A stretch of DNA of 64,000 nucleotides, from positions 3,083,175-3,147,174 of the forward strand of contig NZ_CM001436.1 in the NCBI RefSeq assembly GCF_000243255.1, in the 5' to 3' direction. Below are positions 18,503-27,068 of this stretch, one piece after another. The translations under genes were made by a program, and so were the position numbers. Below the pieces are notes generated by a model that saw nothing but the letters and a program-made list of their open reading frames with translations, made no database searches and had not been told where the DNA came from. The stretch's first letter is position 1. Each line of letters opens with the position of its first letter. Source of the DNA: Methanoplanus limicola DSM 2279 (GTDB taxonomy: Archaea > Halobacteriota > Methanomicrobia > Methanomicrobiales > Methanomicrobiaceae).

Positions 18503-19144
18503 ATGATATCACGCCAGTTGAATAAGAACAGAATTGAAGCCCTGACCGATGGAATTTATGCTATAGCCCTCACTCTTGCCGTTCTTACGATAGATATATC
18601 AAAAATTCCGATAACAGACGGCAGCAGCATCATACCGGCCCTTAAGACTATTCTGCCGCAGTTAATGCATTATGCAATAGCCTTCTTCGTTCTGGCATCA
18701 TTCTGGTGTGCACACCACAGGCAGACAGAAACAATAAAAAAAGTGGACAATACTTATGTCTGGCTTAATATTCTGACACTCTTCTTTGTAGCGCTTGTAC
18801 CTTTCACAACCGATCTTATAGGTGACTATGGTGAATATCCACCGGCAGTGGCAGTTTATGCAGGCAACCTGTTCCTGATCGGGTCACTCAATCTTATGGC
18901 AATATATTATGCAAATTCAAAAGGCGGCCTTATATCCGGAGATATCGAAAAGGAATATATTGAATACTTTATCGCAAAAAGCCTCGTGGTCCCTGTAATA
19001 TGCATAATAATCATAATCTTTGCATATACAGTATCTTCAACAGGTTCAACATTCCTCTTTCTGCTCATACCGGCATTCCACCAGATAATAAAAAGAGTCT
19101 ACAAAAAAAGGCAAAGCCAACTGAACAGCCATAATTCCGGATAG
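18503..19144 (+). CDS. TMEM175-family potassium channel (DUF1211)
   Basis: 213 residues with about six membrane helices. The first helix carries the TMEM175/DUF1211 signature in the form 'RIEALTDGIYAIALTLAVL'; this segment lines the pore in known prokaryotic TMEM175 channels, which are tetramers conducting potassium. His/Trp pair 'FWCAHHRQ' in the third helix is also typical. A basic tail ends the protein. The gene is single and divergent from the histidine kinase. Ion selectivity is family knowledge, not visible here. Confidence 0.85.
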   Translation: MISRQLNKNRIEALTDGIYAIALTLAVLTIDISKIPITDGSSIIPALKTILPQLMHYAIAFFVLASFWCAHHRQTETIKKVDNTYVWLNILTLFFVALVPFTTDLIGDYGEYPPAVAVYAGNLFLIGSLNLMAIYYANSKGGLISGDIEKEYIEYFIAKSLVVPVICIIIIIFAYTVSSTGSTFLFLLIPAFHQIIKRVYKKRQSQLNSHNSG

Positions 19145-19182
19145 AAACAAAAATAAGGTGGATTTGAATTAATACCGGATAA

Positions 19183-19389
19183 TTCAGAGATCTATAAGGT
19201 TCTTCGCTGTTTTGTATGGGTAAGATTTGATCGGTTGAGCCTGCAATTCAGCCACAAACTCCATGAATCTTTCAGTTGCCTTAAGGAGTTCGATATAATC
19301 CTTCTGAAAAGGCGGATGATTTGATAGAAGTTGTAATAACTACCCACACAATTTGACGAAGAGCCATCTATAATTTCAGAGATCTATAA
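19183..19389. repeat. 15-bp direct repeat bracketing a remnant
   Basis: The 15-mer ttcagagatctataa occurs at 19183-19197 and again at 19375-19389, 192 bases apart. On the minus strand both copies encode a C-terminal 'IDL' and the same TGA stop. The second is the real end of the lipoprotein gene at 19376-20089; the first ends a broken frame. This looks like the scar of an insertion or a tail exchange. Confidence 0.55.
19184..19339 (-). pseudogene. Remnant C-terminal coding fragment, unknown family
   Basis: An open minus-strand frame of about 51 codons, bounded upstream by TAG, with protein-like sequence 'HPPFQKDYIELLKATERFME' and 'QPIKSYPYKTAKNLIDL' before the stop. There is no start codon or ribosome binding site, so it can only be the tail of a lost gene. 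It could be a transposase or regulator end; I cannot assign it. Confidence 0.45.
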
Positions 19390-20089
19390 CCTCATAGATC
19401 CAGAAATCATTTCTGCTGCTGAAATTCCCGCCTTTCTGCAGCTCACCGGACAATATAACATAGTCTCCGTCAGAGAGAGCCGATATATCTGCATCAGGCA
19501 TTGCTGTGCCGGTTTCACGGACAATATCACGGTAAAATGCCCTGACAGTGCTGCCCCCTGATGTCAGGTTGAAAAAGTCAGACTCATCAGTATTAAGACC
19601 AGATACCCTGCCGGAAACCTGTACAAGACTGCCATAATCAGAACCGGTCAGAAGATCAGATACACTCAGGGAGAGATCCGCCCAAGATGCCTCCATCTCT
19701 TCAACAGATAGTTCAGATTGCTCAACCGTCCTTCCCCAGTGATCCACAACTGCAATATTGAAGCCAATCGTTTCATACGTCCGGTTGTCAAGCGGAATTC
19801 TGACCTTAAATGGTTTATCTCTGAAAATTCCGTCATACTTTCTGTCAGATTCTGCATAGAAAGTGCTGCCGCTGACATCAGCAGAATATGTCACAAAATA
19901 TGTGGACGGTATGAGACTGTCAGGCCGGTAAACAAACTCAATATAGTCATCATAATGAAATACTTCAGATTCAAAGGACACTTTTTCAGGTGAAAGGCCT
20001 TTACCAAGACTAATCTCCTCATTCATGCAGCCGCATGAGAAGACGATGCATATTAATCCTGCAAACAGAAGAAAAAGACTATTATTCAT
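19376..20089 (-). CDS. Secreted lipoprotein with OB-fold-like C-terminus
   Basis: 237 residues. The signal peptide 'LLFAGLICIVFSCGCMNEE' gives a lipobox with Cys at about 19-21, so the protein should be lipid-anchored outside the cell. Residues ~35-130 form a beta-rich domain. The C-terminal ~100 residues ('VQVSGRVSGLNTDESDFFNL', then 'ALSDGDYVILSGELQKGG') have the alternation of a short OB-fold. Function unknown. Its last bases carry one copy of the 15-bp direct repeat shared with the remnant just downstream. Confidence 0.78.
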   Translation of the reverse strand: MNNSLFLLFAGLICIVFSCGCMNEEISLGKGLSPEKVSFESEVFHYDDYIEFVYRPDSLIPSTYFVTYSADVSGSTFYAESDRKYDGIFRDKPFKVRIPLDNRTYETIGFNIAVVDHWGRTVEQSELSVEEMEASWADLSLSVSDLLTGSDYGSLVQVSGRVSGLNTDESDFFNLTSGGSTVRAFYRDIVRETGTAMPDADISALSDGDYVILSGELQKGGNFSSRNDFWIYEVIDL

Positions 20090-20671
20090 CGTAATTCTTT
20101 CAATCCCAATGCAGATAATATTGGCGAAGCAGTAGCAGTAACAGTACAGCTGCTGCCCCTCATATCCGGAAATTCACATGTGGACCTCGCCTCCGGCATC
20201 AGGCTTAATTATCAGCCGGTTCAGGCATTTATTCCCGCGTTATGGAGAAAAAAGTTCTCAGAAATATTCAGGGATTAATTCAGACAGTGCATCCCTAAAG
20301 AATTATGACCTGCCGCTTTGAACTCTGCAATGCAGCAGATATTTTCATTATTTCTGCCGCACAGGCTGAAAAACCAGTTCATACCATATAATTAAGCCTT
20401 TAATACTCAAAATGCCTCAAAAAAATAAAGAGATTAATGCCAGCTATTTAGAGATACAGAGATTATATAGGCCCAAAAATTAATTCTACAAAACATTGAA
20501 ATAAGCAGGATGGAAATATTTTTCTAAACAGTTTATATTTATTATAAAAAATAACAATTATAAGCAAATTATACCTGAGGCAATTCGCCGGATAATTCTC
20601 ATTAAAACTGAAAATTATCCAGTCAACGGAAGAAATATCTTAACTTTTTTCCGGACAGTGATTATGCACTT
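20090..20671. other. 582-base intergenic region before the membrane pyrophosphatase gene
   Basis: The left part holds a plus-strand frame without a start codon (about 20057-20278) reading 'NPNADNIGEAVAVTVQLLPL'; it may be debris or chance. The right part is very AT-rich and contains a TATA-like 'tttatatttattataaaa' near 20531-20548, so the hppA transcript would have a leader of about 100 bases. That leader has an inverted repeat, ggataatt (20590-20597) and aattatcc (20613-20620), and a T6 at 20645-20650 before the start. Confidence 0.5.
20590..20650 (+). promoter_or_regulatory. Hairpin and T-tract in the hppA leader
   Basis: Perfect 8-base arms ggataatt (20590-20597) and aattatcc (20613-20620), then 24 bases later a T6 run, all in the presumed untranslated leader of the pyrophosphatase gene. 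The arrangement could attenuate or stabilise the transcript; this is inference. Confidence 0.35.
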
Positions 20672-22720
20672 ATGGATGGTTATAATATGGATATGCTGAT
20701 ATATCTGGCACCTCTCTGTGCCATTCTCGGAATCATCTTTGCCGGCGTCTCATACACGCGGGTGAAGAGAGAGGGTGAAGGCACTGATGTCATGAAAAAA
20801 ATTGCAGCGGCAATTCACACCGGCGCAATGGTCTATCTTAACAGACAGTACCGTGCAATAGCCGTGTTTGTCGTTGTACTTGCAGTTATTATTGCAGTAC
20901 TTCTGCCAAACGGAATTCTTACCGCAGGATGTTTTGTCCTCGGTGCAGTTCTCTCCGCAACAGCAGGATATATTGGAATGTTTACAGCAACCTACGCAAA
21001 TGTAAGGACAACAAATGCCGCAACACGCGGTATTGCTGAAGCATTCAAAGTATCGTTTGCAAGCGGAACAGTTATGGGAATGAGTGTTGTCGGTCTCGGA
21101 CTTTTCGGGCTTTCAGTGGCATTTATCGGACTTTCAAATATACTTGCGGGAAGTGAGATATCTGTCATTGTAAACACACTTGCAGGATTTTCACTGGGAG
21201 CATCCTCAATTGCACTCTTCGCACGTGTTGGAGGAGGTATCTTTACAAAAGCGGCAGATGTCGGTGCTGACCTTGTAGGAAAGGTTGAGGCAGGCATACC
21301 TGAAGACGACCCCAGAAATCCGGCAGTCATTGCAGACAATGTCGGCGACAATGTAGGCGACATAGCAGGAATGGGTGCTGACCTTTATGAATCATACGTA
21401 GGGTCAATTCTTGCCACTATGCTTCTTGGTGCGTCAACAGCTGCACTCACATTCCCCGGAATTCCGGTGATGAACACTGTACTTCTGCCACTTATAATTG
21501 CAGCAGTGGGTATTATCTCCGCAATAATCGGGACATTCTTCGTCCGGACAACGAAGACAGAATCGTCTGCCATCCATATGGCTTTTAACAGAGGCCTTAT
21601 TGCAGCACTCATCCTCGTGGTTATTGCAACGTACTTCATAACCGGAATGATGCTTGGAGAATACGGATTCAATGTATTCCTCTCAACAATTGCCGGTCTT
21701 ATTGCAGGATTCATAATCGGACAGATAACAGAGTATTATACATCATATGAGAGAAAGCCGACGATTACCATTGCGGCATCATGTGAAACCGGAGCAGCTA
21801 CAAACATAATCACCGGTTTTGCAAAAGGTATGGAGTCAACAGTCTGGTCTGTCCTTGTGATTGGTGTGGCCATTTATGTATCCTTTTTACTCTCAGGACT
21901 CTACGGCATTGCAATTGCAGCTGTGGGAATGCTTGCAACCCTTGGAATTTCACTCGCAGTTGATGCATATGGCCCTGTTGCAGATAATGCAGGCGGTATA
22001 GCAGAGATGAGCCACCAGAAACCCGAGGTCAGAAAGATTACAGACACCCTTGACGCAGTTGGCAATACAACAGCTGCAATAGGAAAGGGTTTTGCAATCG
22101 GTTCAGCAGCCCTTACCGCTCTGGCACTCTTCTCATCCTACGGGATAGCAGTCGGGCTTGAATATATCGATGTCATGAACTCAGGTGTCTTCATCGGTCT
22201 TTTAATCGGAGCAATGCTGCCTTTCCTCTTCTCATCCATGACGATGATGGCTGTCGGAAGAGCGGCTTATCAGATTGTAATAGAGGTCCGCAGGCAGTTT
22301 AAGGAGATCAGCGGACTCATGGAAGGAAAAGCAGACCCGGACTATGAGACATGCATAGCAATCTCCACAAATTCTGCTCTGAAAGAGATGATAGCTCCGG
22401 GAGTTCTTGCAATAGCTGCACCACTGGTTGTAGGATATATACTCGGACCTGGTGCTCTCGGCGGACTCCTGGCAGGTTCACTTGTATCAGGGTTCATGCT
22501 CGCAATCACAATGGCAAATGCCGGTGGTGCATGGGACAATGCAAAGAAGTACATAGAACTTGGAAATTACGGTGGAAAAGGATCAGAAGCACATAAGGCA
22601 GGAGTTACAGGAGATACAGTAGGAGATCCTTTCAAGGACACATCCGGGCCTGCGATCAACATCCTGCTCAAGCTTATGACAATTGTGGCAGTGGTCTTTG
22701 CACCGCTCTTCATAATCTGA
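20672..22720 (+). CDS. hppA: Membrane-bound ion-translocating pyrophosphatase
   Basis: 682 residues with about 16 membrane helices. It hydrolyses pyrophosphate and pumps H+ or Na+ out of the cytoplasm. The pyrophosphate/Mg site is clear: '[11 protein letters not shown]', '[20 protein letters not shown]' and '[16 protein letters not shown]', plus '[14 protein letters not shown]' near the end. The motif '[10 protein letters not shown]' has Ala where K+-independent enzymes have Lys, so this is the K+-dependent class, and '[10 protein letters not shown]' carries the Glu seen in Na+-pumping members, including a characterised Methanosarcina enzyme. Na+ pumping is therefore possible. Start ATG 20672 or ATG 20687. 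A T7 tract (22727-22733) follows the stop. Confidence 0.95.
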   Translation: MDGYNMDMLIYLAPLCAILGIIFAGVSYTRVKREGEGTDVMKKIAAAIHTGAMVYLNRQYRAIAVFVVVLAVIIAVLLPNGILTAGCFVLGAVLSATAGYIGMFTATYANVRTTNAATRGIAEAFKVSFASGTVMGMSVVGLGLFGLSVAFIGLSNILAGSEISVIVNTLAGFSLGASSIALFARVGGGIFTKAADVGADLVGKVEAGIPEDDPRNPAVIADNVGDNVGDIAGMGADLYESYVGSILATMLLGASTAALTFPGIPVMNTVLLPLIIAAVGIISAIIGTFFVRTTKTESSAIHMAFNRGLIAALILVVIATYFITGMMLGEYGFNVFLSTIAGLIAGFIIGQITEYYTSYERKPTITIAASCETGAATNIITGFAKGMESTVWSVLVIGVAIYVSFLLSGLYGIAIAAVGMLATLGISLAVDAYGPVADNAGGIAEMSHQKPEVRKITDTLDAVGNTTAAIGKGFAIGSAALTALALFSSYGIAVGLEYIDVMNSGVFIGLLIGAMLPFLFSSMTMMAVGRAAYQIVIEVRRQFKEISGLMEGKADPDYETCIAISTNSALKEMIAPGVLAIAAPLVVGYILGPGALGGLLAGSLVSGFMLAITMANAGGAWDNAKKYIELGNYGGKGSEAHKAGVTGDTVGDPFKDTSGPAINILLKLMTIVAVVFAPLFII

Positions 22721-22726
22721 AAATAA

Positions 22727-22733
22727 TTTTTTT
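22727..22733 (+). terminator. T-tract after hppA
   Basis: Seven Ts six bases after the hppA stop codon, in an AT-rich run without a hairpin, as is usual for archaeal termination. Confidence 0.45.
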
Positions 22734-22979
22734 AAATCTGCCCACTTTTCTTTGCAGACAGACATACCGACATATTTCGTCATTATTTTAGTCATTAAAC
22801 AGTTATTGTAAGCTGATATGACACCATTAAAAGAGTATACAATCCGCAATTATAAACATAAGCCGGGAACTCAGAAAATATTAATTACTTTTAACATGCT
22901 TCATAGTAATTATAAACAGACAGCCTAAATTGCAGTCTGTAAAAGATCAGTCACAAAAAATAATGGAGTTTTCTTAAAA

Positions 22980-23450
22980 ATGGTCGGAAAAAAATACAAA
23001 TACAAGGATATCATTCCGGAAGAGAGAAAAAATATAACAAAAGAATGGAATGTAAAAGCAGAGAAGAAAGCCGGAGATACAAAGAGGGATGCTGAAGAGA
23101 AGATAAGCAATGATAAAGAAGAGAAAGAGTCACGGATAAAAGGGGAGGCTGAATCAAAGAAAAAGAAAGGGAAAAAAGAGAAATCAGGCGAAGAAAAGGG
23201 AGATAAGCGGAAAAAATCCGGGAAAAAAAAGGATGAGAGTCAGGATGAGACAGATGTCGAACAGACAATAGATGAAGCCAGGGATTCAGTAAAAAGGGCC
23301 ATTGAAGATGTTGTTGACCTTGGGAATACCATTCTTGGCACACCGAAAGGCAGAGAGCATATAGAGAAGAAGGCAAAGAAGGCCGGAAAAAAACTTACCC
23401 GGACACTTGAGTATATCCTTAAGGATGCGGGAAAGAAGATAAAAAAATAG
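22980..23450 (+). CDS. Lys/Glu-rich protein of unknown function
   Basis: 156 residues. Residues ~1-95 are almost only Lys, Glu, Asp, Gly and Ser ('KKKKGKKEKSGEEKGDKRKK' is typical) and probably disordered or extended helix. The last ~60 residues are more regular and amphipathic: 'IDEARDSVKRAIEDVVDLGN' then 'GREHIEKKAKKAGKKL'. No signal peptide or membrane segment. It begins with ATG at the end of a long AT-rich gap (22721-22979). Strong basic charge would suit nucleic-acid binding, but this is a guess. Confidence 0.65.
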   Translation: MVGKKYKYKDIIPEERKNITKEWNVKAEKKAGDTKRDAEEKISNDKEEKESRIKGEAESKKKKGKKEKSGEEKGDKRKKSGKKKDESQDETDVEQTIDEARDSVKRAIEDVVDLGNTILGTPKGREHIEKKAKKAGKKLTRTLEYILKDAGKKIKK

Positions 23451-23546
23451 ACCGGAATTTACCTGCCGGATGATAAATATATAAACAAACCTTTTTTAAA
23501 ATCCCGGACTATATAGAGAATATATTATTCCAGGGAGGATTTCCGG

Positions 23547-24443
23547 ATGAAAAATTATACGAGATGTGTATTATTACTGTTAACAGTCTCACTTCTGGCA
23601 GTCAGTGCTTCAGCAGTGATTCTGGAAGAGAATTACAAGGGAAAGGTCTCAAGACTTGAACCTTCAAAACAGATTATGACCATGCAGGTATCTGAAGTCT
23701 ATGAAGGCGGAAAATGGGTACCATACGCAAAAAGCAGTCTTAAAAACAACATTGTTGCCGGAAGCACAGACAATCCGCATATATACAATGAATTAAAGCA
23801 GGGAGATCTTGTTGAGGCATGCATCCTTGGTGGTGCCGGTGGAGAATGGGTTGCCATAGGAAAAATCTCATCAGCAACCACAACCGAAAGCCGCCTGACT
23901 ATGGTATTCGGAGACCCGGCAAAACTTCTGTCTCCATATTATGACGGGTACTCAATAGAATATACTACAACCCCAAACTGCAATGCATGCGAGGGAACGA
24001 TATGCGCTGCACCCTCGGCAACAGTGACAGTCTATAAGGGAGACAGGCAGATTGAGAAGAGGACACTCGCTGAGGGCATGACCCGTATATTCGGCTATCA
24101 CAGCGACAACCAGTATGTCCTGAAGATAACCTACAACTTCGGAGAGGCATCATCATCCCTCTGCCCCGGAGCGGAGATGATGACAGGACCGCAGGACATC
24201 TCTGACTTTACAATCTATGACATGCAGAGAAGTGCAATTCTGGCTGCTGAGATCCCCGATGTGCCTGAAGAAACCACAGCAACTGAGGCCCCAACAGCAG
24301 TTCAGACAGAAGTGCCTGAAACACCGGCACCACCGGTCCAGCCTACCCCTTCAACAACGTCTTCACCCGGATTTGCAGGATTTGCAGCAATGGGAGGAGT
24401 TGCAGCGGCATTCATTCTTCTTGCGGCCTTCAGAAGGGACTGA
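23547..24443 (+). CDS. Secreted surface protein with PGF-CTERM sorting signal
   Basis: 298 residues. An N-terminal signal peptide ends near 'SASA'. The ectodomain (~25-235) has a Cys-containing segment 'TPNCNACEGTICAAPSATV'. A Thr/Pro/Glu-rich linker (~240-270) leads to a C-terminal 'PGF' (274-276), a hydrophobic helix and 'FRRD', the tripartite PGF-CTERM signal processed by an archaeosortase, so the mature protein would be lipid-anchored to the surface. The start is supported by ggagg at 23534-23538. No enzymatic domain seen. A convergent nrdJ gene follows. Confidence 0.82.
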   Translation: MKNYTRCVLLLLTVSLLAVSASAVILEENYKGKVSRLEPSKQIMTMQVSEVYEGGKWVPYAKSSLKNNIVAGSTDNPHIYNELKQGDLVEACILGGAGGEWVAIGKISSATTTESRLTMVFGDPAKLLSPYYDGYSIEYTTTPNCNACEGTICAAPSATVTVYKGDRQIEKRTLAEGMTRIFGYHSDNQYVLKITYNFGEASSSLCPGAEMMTGPQDISDFTIYDMQRSAILAAEIPDVPEETTATEAPTAVQTEVPETPAPPVQPTPSTTSSPGFAGFAAMGGVAAAFILLAAFRRD

Positions 24444-24521
24444 GGAAAAACTTAAGGAGAGGCGGAATTTCCGGGATTTACTGCCCGAAAATCTGCCTGA
24501 AAATTAAATTTATCAGCTTTT

Positions 24522-26159
24522 TTAGGCACAAAATCCGCTGCGGCACGGAAGAATCACGCATCCATCCCCTGTAGTCATCACAGCATCTCTTCTGCTCTTA
24601 TTGCGGTAGAAAGTCAGACCTTTCAGACCTTTTCTCCACCCGTAATAGATTGCATCAATGACATCGTCAGTGCCGGAGTGTTCAGGAAGCATGACCGTCT
24701 TGCTTACTGCGGCATGTACATGGTCCTGAAAAACCGCCTGCATATCGATATGTGCCTTCCAGCCGATCTCATCTGCCACCTTAAAGAGTGCCCTGAAATC
24801 TTCAGGGAGGCTTTCAAGCCCGGAAATAGACCCTTTACTGTAAGCCTCAGATATAATTCCGGATTTATCCTTTAGAAACCCGGAATCAAGAGCCTTTGAG
24901 AAGAGAGGATGAACAATAAAATATTCACGGGAGGCAAGATGCCTTCTCAGGTAAGCCAGGCCGAATAACGGTTCAATTCCGGACGAACATCCGGCAATAA
25001 GGCTTATAGAACCAGTGGGCGCAATTGCCGTTGTCGTTGCGTTTCTCACCGGAAACTCCCAGATACTCCCCCCAATTGCGGGAAATGCCCCTTTTTCTTC
25101 TGCAATAATTCTGCTCTCCCCGACAGATTCAGATTCAATAAGCGACATTATACCCCCTGCCGCCTGGAGTGCTCCGGGACTCTCATACGGAATGCCGAGT
25201 TTTATCAGCATGTCATGAAATCCCATAACCCCAAGACCGATCTTTCTCGTCTTAAGGGTTGCATCTTCAATCTCTTTTAACGGATAACGGTTTTTATCAA
25301 TGACATTGTCAAGAAAACAAACGGCAGTCCTGACAGATTTTTTTAAGAGGTCATACCGGAATTCTCCGGACGATACAAATTCGGAGAGGTTGAGGCTGCC
25401 AAGGTTGCAGCTCTCAAACGGAAGAAGAGGCTCTTCACCGCAGGGGTTTACCGCGTCAATCACGCCAAGTCCGGGCACTTTATTCTTCCGGTTGACTGTA
25501 TCCCGGAAGAGGATGCCCGGTTCTCCGTTTCTGATGATATTTCCGGCTATAATTTCAAGGATACCATCATCCGGCGATCTCATGAAACTGTCATCGGCCA
25601 TTACGGAGATATTGAAATTTCTAAGACGGCCTTCCGCCCTCTTGGAATTTATGAACGGAATAATATCAGGATGGTCAACATCCAGAATACCGATGTTTGC
25701 ACCTCTTCTGCGCCCGCCCTGTTTAATAACACCTGTGGCAGAATCAAAAATCTTTATGAATGATACAGGCCCTGAGGCTTTACCGCCCGGAAATCCGGCC
25801 TGAGAACCTGACGGTCTTATGGATGAGAAATTAAAACCGGTGCCGCCGCCGCTTTTATGAATAATAGCGGAATTTTTCAGGGTTTCAAATATCTCCCTTA
25901 TGCTGTCCCCTACCGGAAGGACAAAGCAGGCTGACAACTGCCCTTTACCAGAGCCTGCATTCATGAGAGTCGGAGAGTTTGGCAGGAATTTTTTAGAGAG
26001 CATTATCTCTTCAAATTCATTCTTCTCCTCATCACACGCCCCGATATATCCGGCCACACGCCTGCACATATCACAGTATCCGGACTCGCCGGGCAGGAGA
26101 TAGCGTGCCCTGAGGAGATCTCCTGATATTTCATCATATGACCGGAGAATAAAAACCAC
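24522..26159 (-). CDS. nrdJ: Adenosylcobalamin-dependent (class II) ribonucleotide reductase
   Basis: 545 residues, a compact class II enzyme making deoxyribonucleotides with a cobalamin-generated thiyl radical and no need for oxygen. The active-site cysteines are in 'LSACFVLPVGDSI' and 'AVNPCGEEPLLPFESCNLGS'; the phosphate loop is 'ATTTAIAPTGSISLIAGCSS'. The tail 'PCRSGFC' supplies the redox pair that re-reduces the active site. There is no ATP-cone, so overall activity regulation at that site is absent. The start is GTG 26159, preceded by ggtga. Its size is near the minimum for the family but all catalytic parts are present. Confidence 0.92.
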   Translation of the reverse strand: MVFILRSYDEISGDLLRARYLLPGESGYCDMCRRVAGYIGACDEEKNEFEEIMLSKKFLPNSPTLMNAGSGKGQLSACFVLPVGDSIREIFETLKNSAIIHKSGGGTGFNFSSIRPSGSQAGFPGGKASGPVSFIKIFDSATGVIKQGGRRRGANIGILDVDHPDIIPFINSKRAEGRLRNFNISVMADDSFMRSPDDGILEIIAGNIIRNGEPGILFRDTVNRKNKVPGLGVIDAVNPCGEEPLLPFESCNLGSLNLSEFVSSGEFRYDLLKKSVRTAVCFLDNVIDKNRYPLKEIEDATLKTRKIGLGVMGFHDMLIKLGIPYESPGALQAAGGIMSLIESESVGESRIIAEEKGAFPAIGGSIWEFPVRNATTTAIAPTGSISLIAGCSSGIEPLFGLAYLRRHLASREYFIVHPLFSKALDSGFLKDKSGIISEAYSKGSISGLESLPEDFRALFKVADEIGWKAHIDMQAVFQDHVHAAVSKTVMLPEHSGTDDVIDAIYYGWRKGLKGLTFYRNKSRRDAVMTTGDGCVILPCRSGFCA

Positions 26160-26283
26160 CTGATTTTCCAGTCACCCGGAAAGAATAAATAAGTACCTGG
26201 CAGGAGTGAATGAGACCCTGTATCACACTGATTGCCAAAAAAAGTTAACAGAGAAGGAGAGAATATAATTAAAACCGGATATT

Positions 26284-26871
26284 ATGGATACAAAAGAGAA
26301 TATAGAAAGAATATCATCTGAAATGCTTTCAATTGAAATGAGAGGGGCACTTGCCGAATACCTTGCAGTAGAACTGCTTAAGTTCAGCATGTACGATCTC
26401 CAGATGATCGGTGCAAGGGTGAGGTACGATATTGAGATTCTGCCTGAAATCTACAGGAAGAAACTGAGGCCATATGCTGAAGAATGGTTCTTCGGGCGCT
26501 ATCATCAACTTATCACGAAGTACCGTGACGGTGATTTCTCAAAGTACAGCGGACCGGTTCATGACATTGACACATACAGAAATTTCTGCATGATGATTCC
26601 AGAAGGGTGCTTCAAATCAGATGTAAATCTCCCGTCATTCATACCCGATGACAGATATCCGTCATTCAGCCTTTTTTACTATCTCCTGAATGCATATGCC
26701 ATGTTTGTACTTGAAGAACCCGGACATCCGGTTGGGACACCATTCCCGGGCGGAGCGGTGGTCAGGAAAACGGCCGGGAAATATTACTGCCCTATCAGGG
26801 AGAAGGAGGAAGAGATACCAAACTCAATATGCAATTTCTGCCCGGCACTTCAGGACCCAGATTATCTGTGA
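26284..26871 (+). CDS. DUF2115 (UPF0305) family protein
   Basis: 195 residues, full length for this methanogen-associated family of unknown function. It is soluble and mostly helical at the N-terminus. The Cys residues typical of the family are visible in 'NFCMMIPEGCFKSDV', 'KYYCPIREKEEEI' and 'SICNFCPALQDPDYL'; four or five Cys of this pattern suggest a metal site. Divergent from nrdJ, with a 124-base shared promoter region. ATG start; no strong ribosome binding site close by. Confidence 0.85.
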   Translation: MDTKENIERISSEMLSIEMRGALAEYLAVELLKFSMYDLQMIGARVRYDIEILPEIYRKKLRPYAEEWFFGRYHQLITKYRDGDFSKYSGPVHDIDTYRNFCMMIPEGCFKSDVNLPSFIPDDRYPSFSLFYYLLNAYAMFVLEEPGHPVGTPFPGGAVVRKTAGKYYCPIREKEEEIPNSICNFCPALQDPDYL

Positions 26872-27068
26872 ACTGTCCCGCGCCGGGAACCGGATAAGAA
26901 AACCTCCACGAAATATTCAGTAAAATCCACCCATATTAAAGAGTCAGAATTCCGGAAGATGAGTATCCGTTATAAAACTCCTGCCAATCACAGGAAAAAC
27001 AGCATAAAATAACCGGAACCATCCGGTTAAATTAAAACATATTCCTGACATAATTAAAATTCATTAGT

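Noticed and set aside
20057-20278. Startless plus-strand frame of about 73 codons
   Set aside because: No ATG, GTG or TTG start and it overlaps the lipoprotein start on the other strand; sequence is protein-like in part, but not enough to call a gene.
24522-26159. Truncated ribonucleotide reductase
   Set aside because: Though short, it keeps both active-site cysteine regions, the phosphate loop and the C-terminal redox cysteines, so it is a compact complete enzyme.
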